Notes: generated from the letters alone by a model not told the origin. A stretch of 64,000 nucleotides of DNA from an uncultured Eubacteriales bacterium (GCA_934444645.1 CAKSCV010000013.1:10704-74703); one strand, 5' to 3'. Shown: positions 33,859 through 42,050, numbered from the stretch's first letter. Numbers and translations are program-made.

Positions 33859-33900
33859 TAAAAAGACGGAAAGCTTCTTTTCTAAGCTTTCCGTCTTTTT
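33859..33900. terminator. bidirectional terminator before the HPr-like gene end
   Basis: AAAAGACGGAAAGCTT and AAGCTTTCCGTCTTTTT form a 16-bp stem with a 7-base loop and A/T runs on both sides, 23 bases beyond the HPr-like stop. Confidence 0.9.
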
Positions 33901-33922
33901 GCTTTTTGCGGATCGGGTGCGG

Positions 33923-34153
33923 TTAATCCACAATAAACGGCTTCAATTCTTCCATCAAAGCGTCGCAGTCGTCCGAATGCACGGTCACTTCGATTTTGTT
34001 TAACAAATCGAGGCTGAAAATGCCCATAATGCTTTTGGCATCCACAACGTAGCGGCCGCTTTTGAGATCGATCTCATAATCATATTTGGAAACGATGTTA
34101 ACGAAATTGCGCACTTCTTCAATGGTAGAAAGACGAATATTGAATACTTTCAT
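33923..34153 (-). CDS. HPr-family protein lacking the catalytic histidine (Crh-like)
   Basis: The 76-residue protein aligns with HPr across the Ser-46 region: AKSIMGIFSLDLLNKIEVTV, with Ser41 in the place of the regulatory serine. The N-terminal loop that normally contains GIHARP reads LSTIEEVRNF here and has no histidine, so PTS phosphotransfer from enzyme I is not possible. This is the pattern of Crh, which acts only through Ser phosphorylation by HPrK and binding to CcpA. Start 34153 has GGAGG 7 bases upstream. A single gene with its own promoter and terminator. Confidence 0.87.
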   Translation of the reverse strand: MKVFNIRLSTIEEVRNFVNIVSKYDYEIDLKSGRYVVDAKSIMGIFSLDLLNKIEVTVHSDDCDALMEELKPFIVD

Positions 34154-34195
34154 GGCAAAACCTCCCAAATGACTTATTATACCATTTCTTTATTT

Positions 34196-34224
34196 ATCAT
34201 ATCACAGAAAACCGGTATTGTCAA
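34196..34224 (-). promoter_or_regulatory. promoter of the HPr-like gene
   Basis: Minus-strand TTGACA (plus 34219-34224) and TATGAT (plus 34196-34201) with a 17-base spacer. Confidence 0.85.
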
Positions 34225-34291
34225 GCGTTTTTTCCAAAGGAATGCGTTTTGAGAGGTACGAAAATGCCGTTTGATTGCGGTGCAATTTTTT

Positions 34292-34519
34292 TCAGCGTAT
34301 CTGCGTCACATCGATTTTTTCCGTCTCCGACCGGCGAAGAGCGATGAGTGCGCCGCCGATAAAATAGGCGTTCGGATCGCCGAGCGGGCTTCGATATGCA
34401 AAGCATATCCGTGCGCCCGGAACAAAGCCGATATCCTGCAGCCGACGGCGCATTGCTCCGTCAAGCTCCAGACCGTTCACGCAGGCAGCCGTATGATCTT
34501 GAATTTCTGAGAGTTTCAT
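34292..34519 (-). CDS. FeoA-domain protein, stand-alone
   Basis: The 75-residue protein is a complete FeoA (SH3-like) domain: MKLSEIQDHTAACVNGLELDGAMRR at the start, RLQDIGFVPGARI in the middle and YFIGGALIALRRSETEKI at the end. FeoA assists the ferrous-iron transporter FeoB, but no feoB lies in the window. Start 34519 follows a weak ribosome site (GGTGA); a longer frame has no support. It may work with a distant FeoB or as a small DtxR-like SH3 module. A poly-CTT-rich end of the next gene lies upstream. Confidence 0.85.
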   Translation of the reverse strand: MKLSEIQDHTAACVNGLELDGAMRRRLQDIGFVPGARICFAYRSPLGDPNAYFIGGALIALRRSETEKIDVTQIR

Positions 34520-34631
34520 AGAGTTCACCGAAAGAGCCGAATTCAGCTCGGATGTTGTTTCTGAGGCTCTCCGTTTACAGTATATGCCGCACATTGGCCG
34601 GCGGTTTTGGCAGGCAAAGCCTCGTTCACAC

Positions 34632-34664
34632 AAAAAAGGCGCTCATGTTCTTCACACAAGCGCC
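34632..34664 (-). terminator. terminator of the CNNM/CorC-like gene
   Basis: On the minus strand GGCGCT and AGCGCC enclose 15 bases and are followed by TTTTTT, about 38 bases after the stop. Confidence 0.75.
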
Positions 34665-34701
34665 GAAATGTCGGAAAATACAGATATTCAACAGTTATTT
34701 A

Positions 34702-36066
34702 TCAATCGTTCTTTTTGGACAAATGAAGTTTGGCGCGCGGCTCCTCGTCGGTGTCGCTGTCAGACTCCTTATCCTTATCTTTATCTTTATCTTTATTCTT
34801 GTCGTCCTCGTCCTCTTCGGGATGCACCACAAGCTTGATTTCGGACGCGCGTCTGCCGTCGATCTTTAACACCTCAACCGACAGATTATCAAAGTCAAAC
34901 GTATCGCCGACCTCCGGAATCTTTCCGAGGTTATCGAGCACCCAGCCGTTGACGGTGGCGTTATCGTCGAGCACCTCATCCGAAAACGGATAGATATCGG
35001 CAAGGTCGTTCATCGGTGTGCTGCAATTGACTAAGTACACATGATCTTCCAGTTCCTTGATATTCTCAATAACTTCATCATGTTCGTCCCAAATTTCACC
35101 GACAAGACCCTCAAGCACATCCTCCATGGTGACAAGCCCGGCCGTACCGCCGTATTCATCCACGACGATCGCCATGTGCGTCTTGGCTTCTTGGAACTCG
35201 CGAAGAAGCTTGGATATTTTCATGCCCTCGGTGATGCATAAGACTTCATGTACGATCGGCGAAAAATCCGTGCCGCCGTCATAGACCAGCCGGTTGAAAT
35301 CCTTTTCATGGATAACGCCGACAACGCTGTCGATGGTATCGCGGTAGACCGGCAGTCTGGAAAAACCGCTCGTGCGGAAAATTTCCATAATTTCCGGAAT
35401 GGGCGTATCCACAGAGATGGCGACAATGTCCACACGCGGCGTTAAAATAGCAGCGACTTCAAGGTCGTTGAACTCGATAGCGCTCTTGATGAGGTCGCCC
35501 TCGTGCTCGTCGATACCGCCTTCGTTCTGCGCTTCTTCGACCATGGTCATGATCTCGTCTTCCGTAATCGAAAGCGTAGCATCATGCTTGAAGATCTTGG
35601 AAATGAGCTTTCTCCAAAGAGAAAACAGCGCGGTGAGGGGCGTGAGAATCACCATAAGGAAGCGGATGATGCCGACCACACGCATGGTGTAGCTGTCCGC
35701 AAAATCTTTACCGAGAAATTTCGGTGTGATTTCGCCGAAAATGAGGATGATGACCGTCATGACGGCCGTCGATACCGTTGCGGCAAGACTTGCGTTGCCC
35801 TTGATAAAGGACGCAAAGAGAAGCGTTGCAATGGTGGATGCGGAAATGTTTACGATGTTGTTGCCGACAAGCATGGTAGACAAGAATTTTTCGTAATTCT
35901 CCTCCACCTTCATAACGGCTTTGGCTTTTTTGTTGCCGTCTCCGGCAAGGGTTTTCATACGGGTTTTGTTGAAACTCGTAAAGGCTGTTTCGGTTCCTGA
36001 GAAAAAAGCGGATAACAGCACTAAAACAATGAGCGCCGCTATCTGCATACTACTGGCAGGATCCAT
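34702..36066 (-). CDS. CNNM/CorC-like membrane protein (DUF21-CBS-CBS-CorC_HlyC)
   Basis: This 454-residue protein has three or four transmembrane helices in a DUF21 domain (~5-190, with FSGTETAFTSFNKTRMKTLAG and LIFGEITPKFLGK). A CBS pair follows (~205-330; AILTPRVDIVAISVDTP and MAIVVDEYGGTAGLVTMEDVLE), then a CorC_HlyC domain (~345-420). Such proteins handle Mg2+ or Co2+ export or sensing; older annotation says hemolysin. Start 36066 follows AAGGAGT. The C terminus is a Lys-Asp run (KDKDKDKDKE) coded by a CTTTAT-type microsatellite near 34770-34800, a site prone to length change. Confidence 0.92.
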   Translation of the reverse strand: MDPASSMQIAALIVLVLLSAFFSGTETAFTSFNKTRMKTLAGDGNKKAKAVMKVEENYEKFLSTMLVGNNIVNISASTIATLLFASFIKGNASLAATVSTAVMTVIILIFGEITPKFLGKDFADSYTMRVVGIIRFLMVILTPLTALFSLWRKLISKIFKHDATLSITEDEIMTMVEEAQNEGGIDEHEGDLIKSAIEFNDLEVAAILTPRVDIVAISVDTPIPEIMEIFRTSGFSRLPVYRDTIDSVVGVIHEKDFNRLVYDGGTDFSPIVHEVLCITEGMKISKLLREFQEAKTHMAIVVDEYGGTAGLVTMEDVLEGLVGEIWDEHDEVIENIKELEDHVYLVNCSTPMNDLADIYPFSDEVLDDNATVNGWVLDNLGKIPEVGDTFDFDNLSVEVLKIDGRRASEIKLVVHPEEDEDDKNKDKDKDKDKESDSDTDEEPRAKLHLSKKND

Positions 36067-36135
36067 GAAAAAAATCAACTCCTTAAAAAATAGTGATGAA
36101 TAAGTATACGCCGGACAATATGTCCAGTTTCGCAT

Positions 36136-36164
36136 ATTGTATCACATTCTCTGAAAAAAAGCAA
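36136..36164 (-). promoter_or_regulatory. promoter of the CNNM/CorC-like gene
   Basis: Minus-strand TTGCTT (plus 36159-36164) and TACAAT (plus 36136-36141) with a 17-base spacer. A small palindrome GGACA-ATA-TGTCC lies just downstream at about 36113-36125 and could be an operator. Confidence 0.6.
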
Positions 36165-36203
36165 GAGTTTTTTGCAAAAAAACGGATTTTTCCGTTAAAG
36201 CAC

Positions 36204-36231
36204 AAAAAACGCGCTGTTTTGCAAGCGCGTT
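36204..36231 (-). terminator. terminator of the MgsA-like gene
   Basis: On the minus strand AACGCGCT and AGCGCGTT enclose 8 bases and are followed by TTTT, 21 bases beyond the stop. Confidence 0.8.
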
Positions 36232-36252
36232 CGGGTCGAAATTATTTTTCGC

Positions 36253-36687
36253 TTAATACAGTTTTCCGTGCGCACCTTTGGCCTGCGAACGCGGATTGAC
36301 AAGCTCACGCCAATCGAGCGAGCCTTGGTCAAGCGCCAGGATAAGTGCTTCGGCTGTGGCGATATTGGTGGCCACCGGCACATTATAGATATCGCAAAGG
36401 CGAAGCAGGTTGTGTTCCGCTTCATTATATTGCGGCGCACCCAACGGATTGCGGAAATAGAGAAGCAGGTCGATCTCATTATACGATATGCGCGAAGAAA
36501 GCTGTTCGATGCCGCCGCTGCCGCCGGGAAGCATACATTCGATGGTTAGCCCGGTTGCGTCGGAAATATATTTTCCGGTCGATTCCGTAGCATACAGATT
36601 GTGTTTGCACAAAATGCCCTGATATGCCATGCAGAATTCCGTCATGAGTTCTTTTTTTCTGTCTGATGCAATGATTGCGATTTCCAT
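36253..36687 (-). CDS. methylglyoxal synthase homologue with substituted active site
   Basis: The 144-residue protein clearly belongs to the MgsA family over its full length: IAIIASDRKKELM, NLYATESTGKYI, PLGAPQYNEAEHNLLRLCDIYNVPVATNIATAEALI. However, the residues used for catalysis in MgsA (E. coli His19, Asp71, Asp91, His98) are replaced here by Ser8, Ile60, Asn80 and Tyr87. It should therefore not make methylglyoxal from dihydroxyacetone phosphate. The phosphate-binding fold may remain as a sensor or regulator. It lies 59 bases downstream of a MinD-like ATPase gene, echoing the min-mgsA order of clostridia. Both proteins end in Lys-Leu-Tyr. Confidence 0.88.
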   Translation of the reverse strand: MEIAIIASDRKKELMTEFCMAYQGILCKHNLYATESTGKYISDATGLTIECMLPGGSGGIEQLSSRISYNEIDLLLYFRNPLGAPQYNEAEHNLLRLCDIYNVPVATNIATAEALILALDQGSLDWRELVNPRSQAKGAHGKLY

Positions 36688-36746
36688 AAACGTTTTCCTT
36701 TCTGATAAAAGTAAACCGATGTATCGGTAAGACCTAAATGTCGCAC

Positions 36747-37574
36747 TTAATACAGCTTCCGGCGCGGAACGCCCGTGCGGATGCCTTCCAATAAGCGCAC
36801 GTTTTCGCCCTCTAGGCGGCGCGTCAGATTTTCGACGGCGCGCCCGAACGGCGTTTCTGCGCGTGAAATTTCATAGGCAAGCAAGCCTCGATTCTGCGCC
36901 GCCGCCATGGCTTCGTCATAGGGCAGAACGCCGATAAGCGGCAGCTTTGTCTGCATAAGAATGTCATATAACCCGGCATTTTCGCCGCGTGCCGCACGCT
37001 GCGGCACAAAGCCGTTAACTGCGAGGAACACCTCCGGCTTTTTCGTGCCGGTACACAGCTCATGCAGAGCAATGCCCGTTTTTTCGGCGGCACGAATCGA
37101 AACCGCGTTATGCATGGAAACAACGAGGATCTTGTCGGCTGACGGCACAAGCGAGCGGTATAAACCGTCCGGACGTGCCGGCAGGTCGCACACAACCGTA
37201 TCGATTTTTATCGGCAGGGCGGCGATGGCGCCGAGAAACGCTTTGACTGCGCCGGGCGTAAACACCTCATCGGTCTGCTTGCTGCCGACCGCTTCGGGAT
37301 AGAACGCCGGAGCCGGCATAAAATACAGATGCGGCACACGCTCATGCTTACAAATGGCATCCGCCGCTTCACAGCGGCCGTCGACCGCGTCGCAGATGTT
37401 GAAGAGCGGCTGATTTTCCACACCGAGCACCAAGTCAAGGCAGCGGGATTCGAGGTCGCAATCGCACACAAGCACGTTTTTCGAACGCGCCGCAAGGCTT
37501 GCCGCAAGATTTGCCGATAAAGTTGTCTTGCCGACGCCGCCCTTGAACGAGGTCACCAAAATAAGCTGTGACAC
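36747..37574 (-). CDS. MinD/ParA-like ATPase
   Basis: The 275-residue ATPase has the deviant Walker A FKGGVGKTTLSANLA and the MinD-like stretch CLDLVLGVENQPLFNICDAVDG, followed by LYFMPAPAFYPEAVG, as in MinD of Firmicutes. MinD positions the division site together with MinC, but neither minC nor minE is here. The C terminus (RRLEGENVRLLEGIRTGVPRRKLY) is basic and could be an amphipathic membrane anchor. GTG 37574 is chosen because GGAGG lies 7 bases upstream; the longer frame runs through the promoter. The 330-base gap to the SLH gene holds two divergent promoters and nothing else visible. Confidence 0.88.
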   Translation of the reverse strand: MSQLILVTSFKGGVGKTTLSANLAASLAARSKNVLVCDCDLESRCLDLVLGVENQPLFNICDAVDGRCEAADAICKHERVPHLYFMPAPAFYPEAVGSKQTDEVFTPGAVKAFLGAIAALPIKIDTVVCDLPARPDGLYRSLVPSADKILVVSMHNAVSIRAAEKTGIALHELCTGTKKPEVFLAVNGFVPQRAARGENAGLYDILMQTKLPLIGVLPYDEAMAAAQNRGLLAYEISRAETPFGRAVENLTRRLEGENVRLLEGIRTGVPRRKLY

Positions 37575-37653
37575 GCTGCTTCCTCCGTGATATTGAAACT
37601 CGTAAGGAACACGCTTTGCGCCAAAACAGACGAAGCTATCCCCTATTATTGTA

Positions 37654-37682
37654 ATTATAGCAAAGAAAATGCGATTTGTCAA
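37654..37682 (-). promoter_or_regulatory. promoter of the MinD-like/MgsA-like operon
   Basis: Minus-strand TTGACA (plus 37677-37682) and TATAAT (plus 37654-37659), both consensus, with a 17-base spacer. Confidence 0.9.
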
Positions 37683-37795
37683 TCACAGCCGCAATATTTT
37701 ACATTTTGGTATAAATGCTAAAAACGCTTTCGGTTTTTGTGAAAGTTGCCCAAGTTTTCCGCGGGAATTTTTACACGTTACCGCAAAAGTTGCTA

Positions 37796-37824
37796 TTGAA
37801 ATACCGGAAAGAAGATGGTATAAT
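37796..37824 (+). promoter_or_regulatory. promoter of the SLH gene
   Basis: TTGAAA at 37796-37801 and TATAAT at 37819-37824 with a 17-base spacer. Confidence 0.85.
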
Positions 37825-37907
37825 ATAAGAGAATATCCGGACTTGCGGAAAAAAGTGTATCAAAGAACCGATTCGTTTGAAAAAACGGGAAAGTGAGGAT
37901 TCTACAT

Positions 37908-39119
37908 ATGAAAAAACTCGGAAAGATGATCGCCGTTATGCTCTGTGCGGCGCTTTTGGTCGGCACAGCCGCTCCGGCAGCTTATGCGGACAAAAATGTT
38001 AATGTTGATGTCGGCGGTCTTTTTGGTCAAGACGACGATAAAAAGGACAACACCGGAGATAATACCGGAGATGATTCCAAAGACGATAATAAAGAAGACG
38101 GTTCCGGCTCAACGGGCGGTTCGACAGGAGGTTCAACCGGCGGTTCAACAGGAGGTTCTTCCGGAGGTTCAACCGGCGGCAGCTCCCGTCCGTCCGGCGG
38201 CGGTTCGTCCGGCAGTTCGGGTTCTTCGGGAAGCACCGGTTCGTCCGGCACGAAAACGGATGACACCAAAAAAGAGGACTCCAAAGCAGACGAAACCAAG
38301 CCGGAGGACACAAAAACCGATGAAACCGTGAAGGACGACGCCAAGACCGACGAGCCGAAGCAAGAGATCGTTTATCCGACCTTTACGGATGTCAACGAAG
38401 CCGACTGGTTCTACGGCGACGTGCGTGAGCTTTCGGGCATGAAGGTCATCAACGGCTACGAGGACGGCTCCTACAAGCCGGAAAACGCCGTCACGCGTGC
38501 GGAATTTCTGAAGCTTCTCGTCACGCTGTTATGCGATGAAATGTTTACGCCGGACGGCGCCATGTTCAAGGATGTACCGGGTGACGAATGGTACACAAAA
38601 TACGTTGCCTCCGCCATTGTTTACGGCTTTGTCGATATAAAGGACTACGGCGAAACGTTCGGTCCGGATGATGCCATCACGCGCCGCGAGGTTGCCAAGA
38701 TCGTCACGCGCGCCCTGCAGGTCGAATCCGGCAAATACCAGACGCCGTATGCCGACACGGCTGACCAGAACATTGTCGCGCTTTACGGGCTCTGCCTCAT
38801 GCAGGGCAGCTTTGATCCGGCAACCGGCGAGCGGTTATTCTATCCGGATACCGAAATCACCCGTGCCGAAACGGCGGCAGTCATTTTGCGTATCTTCAAG
38901 CTTGTCACTCTGCAGGATGAATACATCAAAAGCTTCAAGGAAACGCACGATGTGCCGGATCTGAAGCTGTTATATACGCCGCTTGCAAAAGACGAGTTTT
39001 ATAACGAATTCACAAATGCTTGGGAATCCTCCCAAGCATTTCTGATGTATACCTACCCGTATGCCGCTCACGGCGAAGAAATGCGCGAAATTCTCGAAGA
39101 ATGCTATGCGGGTTTTTAA
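37908..39119 (+). CDS. S-layer-homology (SLH) surface protein, N-terminal part of a frameshifted gene
   Basis: A signal peptide (MKKLGKMIAVMLCAALLVGT...AYA) is followed by an acidic Asp/Lys stretch, then a Gly/Ser/Thr linker (about residues 68-120) and a Lys/Asp/Glu/Thr stretch. Three SLH repeats lie at about residues 156-205, 219-270 and 277-335 (for example FTDVNEADWFYGDV and VINGYEDGSYKPENAVTRAEF), which bind secondary wall polymers. The frame stops at 39117-39119. Directly after it, in the -1 frame, a transglutaminase-like domain continues to 39664. The switch point is GGGTTTT (39110-39116). The start at 37908 fits the signal peptide. Confidence 0.88.
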   Translation: MKKLGKMIAVMLCAALLVGTAAPAAYADKNVNVDVGGLFGQDDDKKDNTGDNTGDDSKDDNKEDGSGSTGGSTGGSTGGSTGGSSGGSTGGSSRPSGGGSSGSSGSSGSTGSSGTKTDDTKKEDSKADETKPEDTKTDETVKDDAKTDEPKQEIVYPTFTDVNEADWFYGDVRELSGMKVINGYEDGSYKPENAVTRAEFLKLLVTLLCDEMFTPDGAMFKDVPGDEWYTKYVASAIVYGFVDIKDYGETFGPDDAITRREVAKIVTRALQVESGKYQTPYADTADQNIVALYGLCLMQGSFDPATGERLFYPDTEITRAETAAVILRIFKLVTLQDEYIKSFKETHDVPDLKLLYTPLAKDEFYNEFTNAWESSQAFLMYTYPYAAHGEEMREILEECYAGF

Positions 39120-39664
39120 GTGCCGCCGAACAGCATCCGGAGCTTGGCACACACGTTTTGGTAAACCCGTCGGTCACGAAGGGGGAAACAGACGAAAACG
39201 GCGTGACAAGTGTTCTGCGGCTCGATTTTTCCTCCGCGCAAAAGGCCTTTACGTATGAGGAGCTGTGCGAAAACCGAAAGGAAGCCGAACGCTTTGCGGA
39301 AGACGTGATACCGTCGGTCATCAAAGACGCGCCGGACGACCTCGCCAAGGCCGGTGCGATCCACGACTATTTGGCTCTTCATGTAACCTACGACTACACC
39401 TTTTCGCCGCAGGCATACACCGCCTATGGTGCGCTTTTGGAGGGCAAAGCCGTCTGTCAGGGCTACAGCGGCGCATTCAACTTACTCTGCAAAGCCGCCG
39501 GCATCCAAGCCTTTGCCGTCGCCAACCGCACGCATATGTGGAACGCCGTGGAAACAGACGGCAAAACCTACTATTACGACGTGACGTTTGACGATACGGG
39601 CGATGTTTTGACCGACACCTGCAAAGGGCTTTCCTGCTACACGCCCGACGAAAGCTATTTTTGA
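39110..39664 (+). CDS. transglutaminase-like C-terminal part of the SLH protein, in the -1 frame
   Basis: This frame has no start codon with a ribosome site at its beginning. Read from GGG at 39110 it gives about 184 residues that continue the SLH protein smoothly. The transglutaminase-like (TGc) catalytic triad is present: Cys in GKAVCQGYSGAF, His in NRTHMWNAV and Asp in YYYDVTFDD. TGc domains on surface proteins act as peptidases or cross-linking enzymes. The part is made only if ribosomes slip by -1 at 39110-39116 or if a single T is missing from the sequence here; otherwise it is a broken 3' end. Downstream, a cysteine desulfurase gene begins after 25 bases. Confidence 0.7.
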   Translation, partial: GFLSAAEQHPELGTHVLVNPSVTKGETDENGVTSVLRLDFSSAQKAFTYEELCENRKEAERFAEDVIPSVIKDAPDDLAKAGAIHDYLALHVTYDYTFSPQAYTAYGALLEGKAVCQGYSGAFNLLCKAAGIQAFAVANRTHMWNAVETDGKTYYYDVTFDDTGDVLTDTCKGLSCYTPDESYF

Positions 39665-39689
39665 TTTTGTAAAAGGATTTTGAAACACC

Positions 39690-40826
39690 ATGATTTATTT
39701 TGACAATGCGGCCACCACACGTGTAAGCGACACAGCCGCAAAAGCGGCTCTCAGTGCTATGACCGAGCTGTACGCCAACCCGTCGTCGGCGCACGCGTTC
39801 GGCTTTGAAGCCGAAAAGGCACTGCGTGCTGCACGTGCCGCAGTCCTCGCCGCCCTCGGCTTTACGCCGTCGGAGGGTTCGCTCGTTTTCACCGGAAGCG
39901 GCTCGGAGGCAGACAATTTGGCTTTGCGCGGCGCGGCGCACGCGCTTGCACGGCGCGGCAAACACATCGTGCTTTCCGATTCGGAGCATCCGGCAGTCGA
40001 AAACACGGCGAAGGATCTCGAAAAAGAAGGCTTTACCGTCTCACGCATATCCACCGGGGGCGGCAAGCTGGATCTCGACGAGGCACGGGCGGTTTTGACG
40101 TCCGACACGATTTTGGTATCCTGCATGGCGGTCAACAACGAGACCGGCGCGATTTACGACATCCCTTCGCTTGCGTCGCTTGTCAAGGCTCTCTGCCCGC
40201 ATGCGCTCTTTCACACCGACGCGGTGCAGGCGTTCACCAAAATTTCGGCAGGTGCTTGGAAAAAAGCGGATCTTGTGAGCATCAGCGCACACAAGATTCA
40301 TGCGCCAAAAGGCGTCGGCGCGCTGTTTGTACGCAAGGGCGTGCGGCTTGTGCCGTGCATCACCGGCGGCGGCCAGGAAAACGGACTTCGCTCGGGGACC
40401 GAGGCAATGCCGGGCATCTGCGCCATGGCAGCGGCGGCAAAAGAAGCAACAGCCGATTTTGCCGCGCTTGACACACAGGTAAAACAAATCAACACCTATC
40501 TGCGCGAGCGTCTTTGTTTGCTTGACGGCGTGTGCATCAACACCGAACCGGACGGCTTTCTGCCGCATATACTGAGTATAGCCGTACCCGGTCTGCGAAG
40601 TGAGATCCTTTTACGCTTTTTATCCGAACGCGGCATTTACGTTTCCGCCGGTTCCGCCTGCTCGGCAAAGCACGCCGACAACCGTGTGCTAAGTGCTTTC
40701 GGTCTTCCCGACAAAATTGCAGACAGCACGCTGCGGTTAAGCTTTTCGGCTTACAACACGACCGCGGAATGCGACGCATTCGTAAAGGCACTTTCGGACG
40801 CCATGCAAACACTCATACATACGTAA
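39690..40826 (+). CDS. cysteine desulfurase, second paralogue (NifS-like)
   Basis: This 378-residue PLP enzyme resembles IscS at 4549 but is shorter and more divergent. The start MIYFDNAATT, the SDSEHPAV motif (Ser-Glu-His in place of Glu-His-His), Lys202 in ISAHKIHAPKG and Cys324 in YVSAGSACSAKH are all present. In clostridia such a second enzyme often supplies sulfur for tRNA thiolation (with ThiI or MnmA), but neither is near. Its neighbour is a cystathionine lyase, so the local theme is sulfur amino acid use. It begins 25 bases after the TGc frame. Confidence 0.9.
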   Translation: MIYFDNAATTRVSDTAAKAALSAMTELYANPSSAHAFGFEAEKALRAARAAVLAALGFTPSEGSLVFTGSGSEADNLALRGAAHALARRGKHIVLSDSEHPAVENTAKDLEKEGFTVSRISTGGGKLDLDEARAVLTSDTILVSCMAVNNETGAIYDIPSLASLVKALCPHALFHTDAVQAFTKISAGAWKKADLVSISAHKIHAPKGVGALFVRKGVRLVPCITGGGQENGLRSGTEAMPGICAMAAAAKEATADFAALDTQVKQINTYLRERLCLLDGVCINTEPDGFLPHILSIAVPGLRSEILLRFLSERGIYVSAGSACSAKHADNRVLSAFGLPDKIADSTLRLSFSAYNTTAECDAFVKALSDAMQTLIHT

Positions 40827-40877
40827 AAACACTTTGTACCGGCGCGGCATATTTTTTCTGAAAGGATTTGCCGTACC

Positions 40878-42050
40878 ATGATCGATCCGCATCGTTTTTC
40901 CGAACTTTCGCTTGCCTCCAAAGCGATTCACGGGTATGCGCCGTCCGACACGCTGTACCGCTCGGTCGCCTGCCCCATTTATCAGACCTCGACCTTTGTC
41001 AATCCCGCTCTCGGCTCGGACATCCGCTATTCCTATTCGCGCTGCGACAACCCGACGCGCACCTGCTTGGAGGACACAATTGCCCTCTTGGAGGGCGGCC
41101 GCGCCGGCTTTGCCTTTTCATCGGGTCTTGCCGCCGTGCTTGCGGTGTTTTCCTTACTCAAAAGCGGCGACCATGTGATTGTTTCCGATGATGTATACGG
41201 CGGCACGTACCGCCAGATAAACGAGCTTTGGAAGCATCTCGGCATCGCCTTTGACACGGCGGACATCGGAAACATCCAAGACGTGCGTGCGCACGTTCTT
41301 CCGAATACACGTTTGATCTATGCCGAAACGCCGACCAATCCCATGATGAAGGTGGCGGACATTGCCGCGCTTGCGGACATCGCGCACCAAAACGGTGCCC
41401 TTCTTGCCGTTGACAACACGTTTTTAACGCCGATTTTCCAACGGCCGCTTTCACTCGGTGCGGACATTGTGCTGCACAGTGCCACCAAATACCTGTCAGG
41501 GCATCACGACACGCTTGCCGGGCTTGCCACGGCAAACGACAAAGCCGTCATCGACCGTCTGGAGCTTATCAAGCGTACTCAAGGCACCGGCCTTGCGCCG
41601 TTCGACTGCTTTTTGGTGTTACGCGGCATGAAAACGCTTGAGCTGCGTATGAAGCGACACGAGGAAAACGCCATGGCAGTCGCTGCTTGGTTAAAAAACA
41701 ACAAAAACGTGGAGGCCGTGCATTTTATCGGTCTTCCCGATCATCCGTCGTATGCGGTCACAAAGCGGCAATGCGACGGCTTCGGCGGCATGATCTCGTT
41801 TACGCTGCGCGATGCGCGTCTTGCCGAAAAGGTGCTTTGCGGCGGAAAGCTCATCCGCTTTGCCGAAAGTCTCGGCGGCGCGGATACGCTCATCACCTAT
41901 CCGCTCACCCAAACACACGCCTCCGTGCCGAAAGAGGTGCGCGAAAAGCTCGGCATTACCGAAAAGCTTTTGCGGCTGTCGGTCGGCATTGAACCGGCAG
42001 AGGATATTTTGGCAGACCTTGCACGGATGTTGGGAGAGAATGCGGTATGA
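40878..42050 (+). CDS. trans-sulfuration PLP enzyme (cystathionine gamma/beta-lyase family)
   Basis: The 390-residue enzyme has the Cys/Met metabolism PLP family pattern: PIYQTSTFVNP, YSRCDNPTR, AFSSGLAAV, the PLP-binding Lys204 in HSATKYLSGHHDT, and LGGADTLITYPLTQTHAS. It may cleave cystathionine to homocysteine or cysteine, or act as a cystathionine synthase or methionine lyase; the specificity is not visible by eye. AAAGGA lies upstream of the start. The stop overlaps the dapF start (ATGA), so it begins a tightly coupled run with dapF and murE. Confidence 0.9.
   Translation: MIDPHRFSELSLASKAIHGYAPSDTLYRSVACPIYQTSTFVNPALGSDIRYSYSRCDNPTRTCLEDTIALLEGGRAGFAFSSGLAAVLAVFSLLKSGDHVIVSDDVYGGTYRQINELWKHLGIAFDTADIGNIQDVRAHVLPNTRLIYAETPTNPMMKVADIAALADIAHQNGALLAVDNTFLTPIFQRPLSLGADIVLHSATKYLSGHHDTLAGLATANDKAVIDRLELIKRTQGTGLAPFDCFLVLRGMKTLELRMKRHEENAMAVAAWLKNNKNVEAVHFIGLPDHPSYAVTKRQCDGFGGMISFTLRDARLAEKVLCGGKLIRFAESLGGADTLITYPLTQTHASVPKEVREKLGITEKLLRLSVGIEPAEDILADLARMLGENAV

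Noticed and set aside
34770..34800. CTTTAT microsatellite as a phase-variation switch
   Set aside because: It codes an in-frame Lys-Asp tail and its unit is six bases, so length changes would not alter the frame.
36253..36687. Annotation as active methylglyoxal synthase forming a pathway with the VOC protein at 30081
   Set aside because: The catalytic His and Asp residues are replaced, so production of methylglyoxal is not expected.
39020..39109. ATG at 39020 as the start of a separate transglutaminase-like gene
   Set aside because: The first ~30 residues from it are the shifted reading of the SLH gene, with no ribosome site; the domain sequence begins only at the slippery site.
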